In this document: in pieces, positions 25,274 through 34,200 of the stretch
Numbering within the stretch: position 1 is the first letter of the stretch
Layout of the letters: every line of letters starts with the position of its first letter
Assembly (NCBI GenBank): GCA_029008115.1
Contig: JAQXJC010000034.1
Span: 1 to 64,000 of the forward strand
Reading direction: 5' to 3'
DNA: 64,000 bases
From: Desulfovibrionaceae bacterium
GTDB lineage: Bacteria > Desulfobacterota > Desulfovibrionia > Desulfovibrionales > Desulfovibrionaceae
Position numbers and translations under genes: made by a program
Notes under the pieces: model-generated
Databases searched by the model: none
Told to the model about the DNA's origin: nothing
The model's input: the letters and a program-made list of their open reading frames with translations, nothing else

Positions 25274-26675
25274 CGGCGCGGAGCGGCGGGATCGCAGGAG
25301 GCGGGAAGGCCGGGAGGCCGGGCTTCTGGCTGGTATGGATGTCCGTACCGCGGCCTGGCGCGTACTGCTGGATATGGAGCAGGGGGCGCCGGCGCAGGCG
25401 GCGCTGGATGCCTTTCTGCGCGCGTCGTCGCTGACTGCCGGCGGCAAGGGGCAGTGCACGGAGCTGGTCTACGGCTGTCTGCGCACGGAGCTGCGGCTTG
25501 CCTTTGTGCTGGGACGCTTGCTGCCGCATCCGGAAAAGCTGCCGCGCTCCTGCCTGCTCCTGCTGGAGCTGGCCGCCTATGCCATGATCTTTATGGAGAG
25601 CATGCCGGCATATGCCGTGGTGGACTGGGCTGTGGGGCAGGCGCGCCAATGCTGGGGGCAGCGGCTTGCGGGCGTGGTGAACGGGGTGCTGCGCTCTCTG
25701 GGGCGCATGCTTGCGGAGGTGCGCCAGCGGGAATTTTATGTGGAGCCGTGTCCTTCCGGCGGACGGAAGGCGGCGGCCCGCGCCGCGCGCATGGAGCTGT
25801 CCCGCTGGTACGCCATGCCGCGGTGGATTGTGGATGTCTGGTGCTCATCCTACGGCATGGAAGCGGCAGAGGCCCTGTTGGCGCGTTCGTTCCGGCGGCC
25901 ATGGAACTGCCTGCGCCTGAACCCGGAGCATGCGCAGGCAGATGCCGTGCGCGCCGCTCTTCTGGCGCTGGCGGCGGAAGAAGACTGCATCCCGCTGACT
26001 GGCGGTTCCGGCTTTGCCTTTGCGCCGGGAAAAAGTCCTGCGCTGCTGGCGGGCAGGGAGGTTGGCGACTGGGTACGGCAGGGTGCCGTGAGCTGGCAGG
26101 CAGCCGGATCGCAGGCCGTGCTGGCAGCCCTGGGCTGCCAGTCCTGGCGCGTGCCGGTCTGGGATGCCTGCTGCGGCCAGGGAGGCAAGACCGCCTTTCT
26201 GCTGGAACGGGGTGTTCCGGTGGTTCTGGCCAGCGACATGCATCCCGGCCGGCTGGGGCGTGTCCGCAGCGAATGCCGCCGGCTGGGGCTGTCGGCGCCT
26301 CTGGTTGTTCTGGCGGATATGACGCAGCCACCTGTGCGGCAGTGGGCGGGCAATGTGCTGCTGGATGTTCCCTGCACGGGACTAGGCACGCTGGCCCGCC
26401 GTCCGGACATTCGGCGGCATCGCGCTTTTGCCGTGCTGGAAGAAATGCGGGCCTTGCAGGAACGCATCCTTGACGCCGCATGGCAGGTGATGGCGCCCGG
26501 ATATGAGCTGGCCTACATTACCTGCGCGCTGGACCCGCAGGAGAATGAAGGGCAGGTAGCGGCCTTTCTGGCGCGTCATCAGGATGCCGAACTGCTGCGG
26601 GAATGGCAGACGCCGCATGATCATCCGTGGATGGAGGGCATGTACGGCGCCTGCCTGCGGAAGAGAGAGGGCTGA
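25263..26675 (+). CDS. rsmB: 16S rRNA m5C methyltransferase, RsmB/Sun type
   Basis: Methylates a cytosine in 16S rRNA (C967 in E. coli). The 470-residue protein has a NusB-like RNA-binding domain (about 20-160) and a Rossmann methyltransferase (about 220-470). It shows the SAM motif VWDACCGQGGKT, the motif IV DVPCTGLGTLARRPDIR with one catalytic cysteine, and motif VI ITCALDPQENEGQV with the second. AGGAGG precedes the ATG at 25263, which overlaps the DUF116 stop by 11 bp. The N-terminal 20 residues are unusually Arg-rich. RsmB is likelier than RsmF because of the NusB domain. Confidence 0.9.
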   Translation: MRSSGAERRDRRRREGREAGLLAGMDVRTAAWRVLLDMEQGAPAQAALDAFLRASSLTAGGKGQCTELVYGCLRTELRLAFVLGRLLPHPEKLPRSCLLLLELAAYAMIFMESMPAYAVVDWAVGQARQCWGQRLAGVVNGVLRSLGRMLAEVRQREFYVEPCPSGGRKAAARAARMELSRWYAMPRWIVDVWCSSYGMEAAEALLARSFRRPWNCLRLNPEHAQADAVRAALLALAAEEDCIPLTGGSGFAFAPGKSPALLAGREVGDWVRQGAVSWQAAGSQAVLAALGCQSWRVPVWDACCGQGGKTAFLLERGVPVVLASDMHPGRLGRVRSECRRLGLSAPLVVLADMTQPPVRQWAGNVLLDVPCTGLGTLARRPDIRRHRAFAVLEEMRALQERILDAAWQVMAPGYELAYITCALDPQENEGQVAAFLARHQDAELLREWQTPHDHPWMEGMYGACLRKREG

Positions 26676-26680
26676 TTCAT

Positions 26681-26720
26681 GCAGGGAGAGGCCGCGCTGT
26701 CTGCGCTCTTCTCTCCCTGC
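26681..26720. terminator. Hairpin between convergent rsmB and parB
   Basis: GCAGGGAGA at 26681 pairs with TCTCCCTGC at 26712-26720. There is no T run, so termination in either direction is only a suggestion. Confidence 0.4.
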
Positions 26721-26737
26721 CGTGCCGCGCGTTGGGG

Positions 26738-27658
26738 CTATCCTTCCATGCCCAGACGGGCCAGTAGCTCCTTGAGCTCCTCCGGACTGGCATAGGAAAG
26801 CGTGATCTTTCCCTTGTCCTCCGTACCGCTGACGGAGGTTCTGAAGGGCAGGGCGGTGTTAAGCCGCTGCTGGAGAAGCTTCAGCGTTTCCGGTTTGCGG
26901 CGGCCGGGCAGGGGGGAAATGGAAGTCGGCCTTCCTTCCTCTTCCCAGGGGAAGCGGCCCTGCTGCTTCCAGGTGGTTACGGCCTCCTCGGCCTCGCGCA
27001 CGGAGAGGCGTGCCTGCGCAATCCGCGCCCGGAGTGCTTCGCGGGCATCACCATCATCCACACCCAGCAGGGCGCGGGCGTGTCCGGCGCTGATGCGGCC
27101 GTAGCGCAGGTCTTCCAGCGCCGGTTCGGAGAGCTGGAGAAGGCGGAGCGCGTTGGACACTGCCGAGCGGCTCTTGCCCAGCTTGCAGGATATTTCATCC
27201 TGCGTCATCTGGAGTTTGTCCCGCAGGGCGGCTATGGCCAGCGCCTCTTCCACGGGGTTCAGGTCTTCGCGCTGGAGGTTTTCAATCAGCGCGGCCAGCA
27301 TCACATCCTCGTCGCTGTATTCGCGCACCACCACGGGGATTTCCAGCAGGCCGGCCTCCTGCGCGGCCCGGTAGCGGCGCTCCCCGGCGACAATCTGGTA
27401 GGCGTGGCCCTGCGGGGCGGGGCGCACGATAATGGGCTGAATGACACCCTGCTCGCGGATGGACTGCGACAGTTCGGCAAGGCTTTCCCTGTCGAAATCA
27501 TGGCGCGGCTGGTTGGGGTTGGCGACGATATCGGTCAGCGGCAGCGTGCGGATGGCCTGCTGCGGGCTCTCCTCCGGCTGATCCGACGCACCGGTGATGA
27601 TGGTATTGTCAAAAAGCGCGTTCAGGCCGCGCCCCAAGCCTTTGCTGCCAATGCTCAT
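26738..27658 (-). CDS. parB: Chromosome partition protein ParB
   Basis: CTP-dependent clamp that loads at parS and spreads along DNA, acting with ParA in origin segregation. The 306 residues start MSIGSKGLGRGLNALF, the typical ParB N-terminus, and contain PNQPRHDF, the CTP-binding GERRYRAA and a helix-turn-helix (MTQDEISCKLGKSRSAVSNALRLL, core GKSRSAVSNALRLL). A C-terminal dimerisation domain follows an Arg/Pro-rich linker. AAGGGAG lies five bases before the ATG. Unlike most bacteria, parB does not directly follow parA: a gene on the opposite strand separates them. Confidence 0.95.
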   Translation of the reverse strand: MSIGSKGLGRGLNALFDNTIITGASDQPEESPQQAIRTLPLTDIVANPNQPRHDFDRESLAELSQSIREQGVIQPIIVRPAPQGHAYQIVAGERRYRAAQEAGLLEIPVVVREYSDEDVMLAALIENLQREDLNPVEEALAIAALRDKLQMTQDEISCKLGKSRSAVSNALRLLQLSEPALEDLRYGRISAGHARALLGVDDGDAREALRARIAQARLSVREAEEAVTTWKQQGRFPWEEEGRPTSISPLPGRRKPETLKLLQQRLNTALPFRTSVSGTEDKGKITLSYASPEELKELLARLGMEG

Positions 27659-27734
27659 ACATGCTCCCTTGACACGGCGGCGGGAAAAACGCACCGTGGG
27701 TGTTGTTCACCATGCAATCATGCAGGAATTTGCC

Positions 27735-28136
27735 ATGAATCAGAAAAAACACCTTTTGTACCTTGTGGACGCCTCCGGCGTCATCGAGGGCGTGCAGCTC
27801 TCGCCGGAGCTGTGGCGGCTGGTGGAAAAGACCGTCAAGGCCCGTGCTGCCGAGCTGAACGGCGAGGACAATCCGCTCAACCGCCCTGAGGCCATGGACA
27901 GCTTTAAGGAATTTATGGATGCCTGGGATTTTCGCTATCCCTACGATCCTTCTGTCACCTGTCCGCAGTGCGGTGCGCATGCCGATGACTGGCAGCGGGA
28001 CCCGCGCCATCCCTTCCACCTGAAGAATGCGAACCTCGGCGGACTGCTGGTATTTCACTGCAAGCAGTGCGGCGCCACGGTTCGCAAGAAGCATTTCCGT
28101 GATCATGTGGCCACGGAATGCACGCCCGCCCGCTAG
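27735..28136 (+). CDS. Zinc-ribbon protein of unknown function between parA and parB
   Basis: A 133-residue soluble protein. The N-terminus (LLYLVDASGVIEGVQLSPELW) has no recognised domain. The C-terminal half contains two CxxC pairs, TCPQCGAHADDW and FHCKQCGATVRK, spaced about 45 residues apart, a zinc ribbon. AGGAA precedes the ATG at 27735; another in-frame ATG lies at 27720. It is divergent from parB and convergent with parA. The position inside the par locus is suggestive, but no partition function can be read from the sequence. Confidence 0.75.
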   Translation: MNQKKHLLYLVDASGVIEGVQLSPELWRLVEKTVKARAAELNGEDNPLNRPEAMDSFKEFMDAWDFRYPYDPSVTCPQCGAHADDWQRDPRHPFHLKNANLGGLLVFHCKQCGATVRKKHFRDHVATECTPAR

Positions 28137-28179
28137 CCCCGCCTTCCGCGCTCCGCCAGAATGCCGCGGAGTGCGCCCG

Positions 28180-28956
28180 TCATGCCTGCGCCGCCGGACG
28201 GCGCAGGATGACTTCTCTGGCAAGATTCAGATATGCCTCCGCGCCCTTGGATTTGATGTCGTAATGAATGATGGAGCGCCCGTGGCTGGGGGCTTCCGAA
28301 AGACGCACGTTGCGGGGGATGACTGTCTCGAACAGATGGTCGGGGAAGCAGCGGCGCACTTCGCCCTGCACGTCGCGGGAGAGACGGTTGCGCACGTCGA
28401 ACATGGTCAGCACAACGCCCAGCAGCCCCAGGGACGGGTTCAGCTTCTTTTTCACCTGTTCATAGGTCTGAAGCAGCTTGACGATGCCTTCCAGCGCGAA
28501 AAATTCACACTGCAGGGGAATGAGCACCTCGCGCGCCGCACACAGGCCGTTCAGCGTAATCAGCCCCAAGGAAGGCGGGCAGTCCAGAATAATATAGTCA
28601 TAGCTGTCCGTCACACGCTTCAGGCATTCAGCCATATAGTATTCCCGGCCCGGCTTGTTCACCAGTTCCAGCTCTACGGCGACCAGATTGGTGGATGCGG
28701 GCAACACGGAAAGATAGGCTGACTTTGTGGGTTGAATGAACTGCCTGATCTGATCCGGGGAGTAGAGGGCTGTATATAGATCGCCCTGCATGGCGTGTTG
28801 ATCTATGCCAAGGCCGCTGGTGGAATTGGCCTGCGGATCGCAGTCCACCAGCAGCACTTTTTTTTCCATGATGGCGAGAGAAGCCGCCAGATTGATGGAC
28901 GTGGTGGTTTTCCCCACGCCGCCTTTCTGGTTGGCAATGGCAATGATGCGGCTCAC
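28180..28956 (-). CDS. parA: Chromosome partition ATPase ParA (Soj)
   Basis: Walker-type ATPase that drives segregation of ParB-parS complexes along the nucleoid. The 258 residues carry the deviant Walker A KGGVGKTT near the N-terminus, [11 protein letters not shown], and [13 protein letters not shown] chose the GTG at 28956 ([12 protein letters not shown]) because AGAGGAGG lies four bases upstream; the longer frame from 29001 would start inside parS. There is no N-terminal HTH extension, so this is a chromosomal (type Ib-like) ParA rather than an autorepressing plasmid one. Confidence 0.95.
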   Translation of the reverse strand: MSRIIAIANQKGGVGKTTTSINLAASLAIMEKKVLLVDCDPQANSTSGLGIDQHAMQGDLYTALYSPDQIRQFIQPTKSAYLSVLPASTNLVAVELELVNKPGREYYMAECLKRVTDSYDYIILDCPPSLGLITLNGLCAAREVLIPLQCEFFALEGIVKLLQTYEQVKKKLNPSLGLLGVVLTMFDVRNRLSRDVQGEVRRCFPDHLFETVIPRNVRLSEAPSHGRSIIHYDIKSKGAEAYLNLAREVILRRPAAQA

Positions 28957-28984
28957 AAGGCCTCCTCTGGTGATGCACCAGATA

Positions 28985-29000
28985 TGTTTCACGTGAAACA
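28985..29000. other. parS centromere site
   Basis: TGTTTCACGTGAAACA is a perfect 16-bp palindrome and matches the bacterial parS consensus (TGTTNCACGTGAAACA) exactly. It lies 28 bp upstream of the chosen parA start, so ParB bound here could also repress parA. Confidence 0.95.
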
Positions 29001-29318
29001 TGACGGTATGTCATGTCTGATTTTTTGTAGTCAGAATGCCTGCATGCGTCAAGCGGAACAGCCCGGTGTCCTTTGGATTTTCCCTGTGGACTGTAGCGGG
29101 GTATGCAGTATGCAATGCCTGCGTCACTGTGGATACGGCATTGCCCGGCTGTGAAAAACGGCTTGCGCGCCTGTGCCCTTTCGCGTATTTTTTTTGAACA
29201 CGGCCCGGGCCGAATCGCGGTCTGGCCTTCATCCATGCGCGTTCAACGCAGAATATGCCGCGCGGCACCGGGGCATTCACGGCTCTGGCAGCATTGCGCG
29301 GGTACTATGGAGTAGAGT
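29001..29318. other. Intergenic region between parS and the DsbA-like gene
   Basis: This 318-bp gap has no gene. It contains an inverted repeat, GCAATGCC (29112-29119) and GGCATTGC (29137-29144), whose loop includes TGTGGATAC, one mismatch from a DnaA box on the other strand. TCTGA/TCAGA also form a short inverted repeat near 29017. None is strong enough to assign a role. Confidence 0.4.
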
Positions 29319-30116
29319 ATGCAATACGGCAAGATGACCGGCGGTCTGCTGCTGGGCGGGGCCTTGCTGCTGGGAGCCGCTGCGGCATGCCCGGCGGCGC
29401 CCGTTCAGGAAGAGTCTCTGGCACAGACGCTGGAGGCCCTGTTCAAAGCGCATCCCGAGCTGGTGATGCGGGTGCTGAAGGAACACAGCGAGGAAGTGCT
29501 GGACATTGCGCAGGATGGTGCGGAAGTGAAGCGCGCCCGCCTGCTGCGGGAGCAGTGGAAGAATGATCTGAACCAGCCCAAGAATGTGTCCCTGAATGGG
29601 CGGGCCGTGCGCGGGGCAAAAAATGCGCCCGTCACCATTGTGGCCTTTTCTGATTTTACCTGCGCCTACTGCTATAAGTCCACCAAGACCATCCAGCTGA
29701 TGCTGAAGAAATATGAGGGCAAGGTGCGCTTTGTGTTCAAGCACATGCCCTTGCGCAAGGATGACATCGGCTGGCGCGCCTCGGAATATTTCATCGCCGC
29801 CTCCATGCAGAATCCTGACAAGGCGTGGCGCCTGCATGACAGATTGTTTGAAGGCCGTGATGCCCTCATGGGAGAAAAGGGCGAGGAGTTTTTGAAGAAG
29901 GCCGCCAAAAACTCCTATCTGGATATGAAGCGTCTGGAGCAGGACCTGAGCAGCGAGACGGTATCCAGGATTCTTGAGGAAGACCTGGAAGAAAGCAAGA
30001 AGCTGGAGATTCAGGGCACGCCGTACTTCCTTGTGAATAATCTGGTCATTCGCGGCGCGCTGGCGCCGGAACTGTTTGACGAGGCCGTGCGGATGGCACT
30101 GAAGAACGCCAACTAG
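29319..30116 (+). CDS. Exported DsbA-like thiol oxidoreductase
   Basis: A 265-residue thioredoxin-fold protein. Residues 1-27 look like a signal peptide (GGLLLGGALLLGAAAACPA). Residues about 30-90 form an alpha-helical N-terminal region (PELVMRVLKEHSEEVLDIA) as in ScsC-type proteins, which use it to oligomerise. The active site CAYC is Cys115-Cys118 in SDFTCAYCYKS, and the cis-proline loop reads GTPYFLV. It should act on disulfides in the periplasm as an oxidase or isomerase. GGAG lies seven bases upstream of the ATG. No DsbB or DsbD partner is nearby. Cys24 near the signal end could allow lipidation, but the lipobox is poor. Confidence 0.85.
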   Translation: MQYGKMTGGLLLGGALLLGAAAACPAAPVQEESLAQTLEALFKAHPELVMRVLKEHSEEVLDIAQDGAEVKRARLLREQWKNDLNQPKNVSLNGRAVRGAKNAPVTIVAFSDFTCAYCYKSTKTIQLMLKKYEGKVRFVFKHMPLRKDDIGWRASEYFIAASMQNPDKAWRLHDRLFEGRDALMGEKGEEFLKKAAKNSYLDMKRLEQDLSSETVSRILEEDLEESKKLEIQGTPYFLVNNLVIRGALAPELFDEAVRMALKNAN

Positions 30117-30472
30117 CCTGCGGGCATGAAACTCTGCCATACAGGCGGATGTGGGGCGTGGCAGCGGACATACTGTGCCGCATGCCGCGCCTTTTCTCTG
30201 TGGGAAAGATGCTGGAGCCCGCACTGCCGACATGGGGCCGGAGTGCCTGGACTCCTGTGCCGGAGTATCGTGTGCGGAGGCGTGCAGAGCGGCATGGGGG
30301 CGGCAGGGCAAGAGGGAGGAACTGTGCGGGACTGCCGCCGGCAGTATCGGCAGGATGCCGCTGTCTGGTACGGAAATACTATGCTATGCTGACGGAATGG
30401 CGGACCGCTCCGTGCGGACAGGGAAAGGCTGGGGCAGTGCCCTTGTGAATGAGCGGAGAACCCTGCATCGCA
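30117..30472. other. Gap without a recognisable gene
   Basis: This 356-bp stretch between the convergent DsbA-like and NlpC/P60 genes has overlapping short open frames, one rich in Cys and Trp (30126-30392), none with a clear ribosome site or family. I see no RNA gene or strong terminator. Confidence 0.5.
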
Positions 30473-30952
30473 TCAGCGCGCCACGCGGCGCACGGCCACA
30501 AGCTTCTTCCGCCAGTAGGCCGCGTCCATGCTTTCCATGCGCACGCGCTTGCCCCGGCTGGGGCTGTGGATAAAGGTATTGTTGCCGGCATAGAGTCCCG
30601 TATGCAGGCTCATGATCCCGGTGCGGAACACGAGGATATCGCCGGGAGCCGCCTGGCTTCGCTTCACGGGATAGCCGGCGCTGGCCTGTTTCTGCGTATT
30701 GCGGGGGACTTTGATGCCATTCGTCTGATATGCCCAGTAGACCAGCCCCGAGCAGTCGAAGCCCTGGCGCGGCGAGGCCCCTCCGTAGCGGTAGGACTTG
30801 CCCAGCTGAGTGCGGGCCGTATTCACGATAGTGCCGCCCTTGGGACTGGGGTCCGGTGTGCTGACCTGCACCGTGCCACATCCCGTGAGCAGAAGAGCGC
30901 AGGCGGCGGCCAGCAGCAGGGCACGGATGATGGAGATGGGGGCATGTGTCAT
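30473..30952 (-). CDS. NlpC/P60 family lipoprotein
   Basis: A 159-residue secreted cysteine peptidase expected to cut peptidoglycan stem peptides. The lipobox LLTGC places the lipidated cysteine at residue 25. The NlpC/P60 domain shows the nucleophile Cys67 in FDCSGLV, His117 in SLHTGLYAG and a third polar residue around His129 (FIHSPS). GGAGG lies seven bases before the ATG. The catalytic region RYGGASPRQGFDCSGLVYW is canonical. It stands alone between convergent and same-strand neighbours. Together with the MltF-like and M23 enzymes it makes three wall hydrolases in the window. Confidence 0.9.
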   Translation of the reverse strand: MTHAPISIIRALLLAAACALLLTGCGTVQVSTPDPSPKGGTIVNTARTQLGKSYRYGGASPRQGFDCSGLVYWAYQTNGIKVPRNTQKQASAGYPVKRSQAAPGDILVFRTGIMSLHTGLYAGNNTFIHSPSRGKRVRMESMDAAYWRKKLVAVRRVAR

Positions 30953-31254
30953 GGGGCGTCCTCCCGGGCGTGGCAGGGGGTATGCCGCGCACAGTATTTT
31001 GCCGGGAGCATGCCGCAGCCGTGCTGAAATGGCAAGGGCCTTTCTAGAAAATATCTATATCATTTCCTGATATGCCAGGGGGATGGCACTAGTTTGTCTG
31101 GCGCGGAAAGCATCGCCATCATGCTGATACTGCTGCAAAATGGCCTTGCCGGACGGCTGCCGCGTGCTGCCTGCCGCGCGTGGAAAAGGCGGATGACGCG
31201 CGAAAAATTTTTTTGCGGATACTGCGCGATCCTGAAGGCGGCGCGGATATGTCG
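30953..31254. other. Gap between NlpC/P60 and helicase genes
   Basis: This 302-bp gap is transcribed between two minus-strand genes. It has a short A/T tract (AAAAATTTTTTT near 31203) preceded by GCGCG, and an AT-rich patch near 31045-31075 that could be the NlpC promoter. No gene is evident. Confidence 0.4.
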
Positions 31255-34200
31255 TCAGACTTGGAGCAGTGAAAGCTGGCGCGCCTGTTTCATGCTGCGG
31301 GCGTGCAGGGCTGTGGTACGGCACAGCGGCAGCACTGGCTTCAGGAAGGGCGAGGGGGCAAGGGCATATTCTTTGTGATAGAGCCGCCGGGCCGCGGCAT
31401 GGCTGAGGAAGACGGCGTCGGCCGCCCGGGTAATGCCCACATAGAGCAGACGGCGTTCCTCCGCATGATCCTCCCCGGTGGCGACAGGCGCTGCCGCGGC
31501 TTCCTGCGCGGACGGCGCGCCGCTTTCCTCATCCGGGGGAAAGAGCAGCTCCCGGCGCAGGGGCAGCAGGCCGTCCTCCAGTGCGGGCAGAAAAACCGCA
31601 CGAAATTCAAGCCCCTTGGAGGCATGCAGAGTGAGCAGGCGCACATGCTGGCTTGCATCGCGCAGCAGATCGTCCTCCTGCTGCCGGCGGAGCAGCTCCA
31701 GCAGTGCGCGCCAGTCCTGTCCGCAGTCTCGCCATGCGGCATCCAGCGCGCGCCAGGCCGGAGAAGTGGCAAAGAAAGGATCAAAGGCTCCCGGCATGGC
31801 TTCGGGCAGGGCCGCCGGGCCGCGTTTCCAGTCCACGGGCGTGCGCGGCAGGGACAGCGGCGGCAGCTCCGGCATGCCATGCGCGGCGAGTTCGGCGGCC
31901 TCCGCATCCAGCCCCAGCGCACGGGCGGCTTCCTGCACAACGCGGGCCACGCGCGCATCCTGCCAGCAGGGGCTCTCCCGTACCGCGCTCCACGGAATGC
32001 CGTATTCGTCCAGAGCCCGGCCCATGAGCGGAATCTGGGCCCTCAGGCGTGTCAGTACCGCAATATCTCCCGGGGCCAGCGTGCCCTGCATGGCGGCGAG
32101 GGCGGCCTCCTGCGCCGCGGTATCCGCCCTGCGCGCGCGGCGGGCCGTGGCGGCAGCCTCATGCCTGTCCTCGTCCAGCAGCGTGTGGGATGTCCGGCCC
32201 AGCAGGCCGCTGATCTGCCGGGCGATCCAGCGAGATTCCTCCGCTCCGGAGGGAGCGCTGAAGGCGCAGGCCACGCCCCTGTCCGTGCGTCTGGAAGAAA
32301 GCCTGCCGCCGTGCGCCTCCCTTTCCAGAGCGGCGTGGGCGCAGGCAAGAATGCACGGGGCGGCGCGATAGCTTTCCCGCAGGTGCAGTTCGCGCAGGCG
32401 CGGCCAGTGGGCGCCGAGCTGCCCGGGCACGTCGGGCTGTGCGCCTCTGAAGGCATAGATGGACTGATCCGGATCGCCAATGCCGAAAAAGCCCGTGCCG
32501 TCTGGCGGCAGAAGCATGGTCAGGAGCCGCAGCTGGAGAGGGGAGAGGTCCTGTACCTCGTCCACCAGCAGATGCCGCCAGCGTGGCGGCCGGCCGGCGG
32601 CATGCTCCTCTTCTGCCAGCCGCAGCCACTGTTCCAGCAGATCGGTATAGTCCAGTACGCCCAGAGCGCGTTTGCGTTCCGCATAGCGGCGGGCGCTGTC
32701 TGCAAGATCGTCCGGCAGGGGCGCGAGTGTTTCCCGCGCCAGCTGGAGAGCGTCCCAGCGCAGCCGGGCGGCAGTGCCGCGCTTGGTATCGGGCGCAGCC
32801 AGGGCCAGGGCGCTCGCCTGGGCGTCCGCCTGCGCAAAGAGCGCCGCGGCGGCCTGTTCGTCCAGAACCAGCGGCGGCTGTCCGCCGGCAGGGGCGAGCG
32901 CGCGCAGCGCCAGCGCATGCAGGGTATCGCAACAGGGCAGGCCGCCCGCCGCTCCCCGGGCGTCCCGCAGGCGCCGCTGCATCTCCTGCGCGGCGCGGCA
33001 GGTGAAGGTCACGGCGAGCAGGGCATCCGCCGGGCAGCCCTGCGCAAGCAGGCGAAGGGCGCGGCCCACCAGGACGCGGGTTTTTCCGGCGCCCGGGCCG
33101 GCCAGCACCAGGACGGGCTCCGGGCCGGCGACGATGGCGCGGGCCTGGGCCGGAGAATAGATGACGCCGCCCAGCTCCAGCGGGAGGGAGGTACCCGGTG
33201 CGTCGGAGCAGTCCCCTGCCTGAGGTGCCGGCAGTACCGTTCCTGTATCGGCCGGACTGGTCGGAGGAACAGCGGTCTGCCGCTCCTGACTGGATTGGAG
33301 GGGGGCCGCCGCATCGGGGCATGCTGCCGCGGGCAGGCTGTCTTGCCTGTTGGCGGCCGTGACCGGCAGCGCGGAGGTTCTCTGCCGTGGGGTGGGCATG
33401 GGGAGCAGCAATGCGCGCGTGCCCCGGCCCGTGACCGTAAATTCCGCTGCTTCCTGCGGCGTGAAGACCCGAACCGTGCCGAACTGCCCGTCAAAGCCGC
33501 CCTGACGGATGACCCGCCCCGCCCGCATGCGGGCCACGGCTTCGCCCAGCGGTTCCCAGTACTGGCGGATGTCCGCCACGTCCGCATGCAGCAGGATGGA
33601 CATTTCCGGCCCAAGTGCTTCCAGCGCGCGCCGATGCAGAGAGGCCACCTTGCGGCTCCGGGCGGCGGCGCCGCACAGCTCGCCAAGAATTTCCGGCAGG
33701 GGAATCAGGGATGCGCTGTCCGGCTCGCCCATTTCCCGTGCCGTGCGCGGCGTGGTGCGGTCGGCCAGGTCCAGCACGCGATGCAGCACGCCCACGGTGA
33801 GGGGCCTGCCGCATACGGGACAGAGATCGCCCGGCGTGCGCTCCGTGCGCGGGTCCAGTACCACGTGGCAGTCCCTGTGTCCGTCCAGATGGTATTTCCC
33901 TTCCTCGGGGAAGAATTCCGCCGTGCCGGCCCACACGCAGTCCGCGTTTGCGGGATGTTCCCCGCGGGCATTGGCGCGCATGGCCGCAAAGATGGCGTCA
34001 TAGCCTGGCGTGCCGCGCAGGCAGTTGACCTCGCGGGCCAGATTCTCGCCGGAATGGGCGTCCGAATTGGAGATGAGCGTGTAGCCGTCCAGCCTGCTCC
34101 ACAGGCGGTTCATGGCGGGATCGGAGGAGAGTCCCGTTTCCAGCGCGAAGATGTGCGGCGTCAAATCATCAAAGCATTCCTCAAGGCTGTCGAAGCCGGA

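Noticed and set aside
30126-30392. 88-codon Cys/Trp-rich frame after the DsbA-like gene
   Set aside because: No clear ribosome site or family, overlaps other open frames, composition unlike a protein.
30565-30573. Perfect DnaA box TGTGGATAA
   Set aside because: A single 9-mer inside the NlpC/P60 coding region is expected by chance; there is no cluster.
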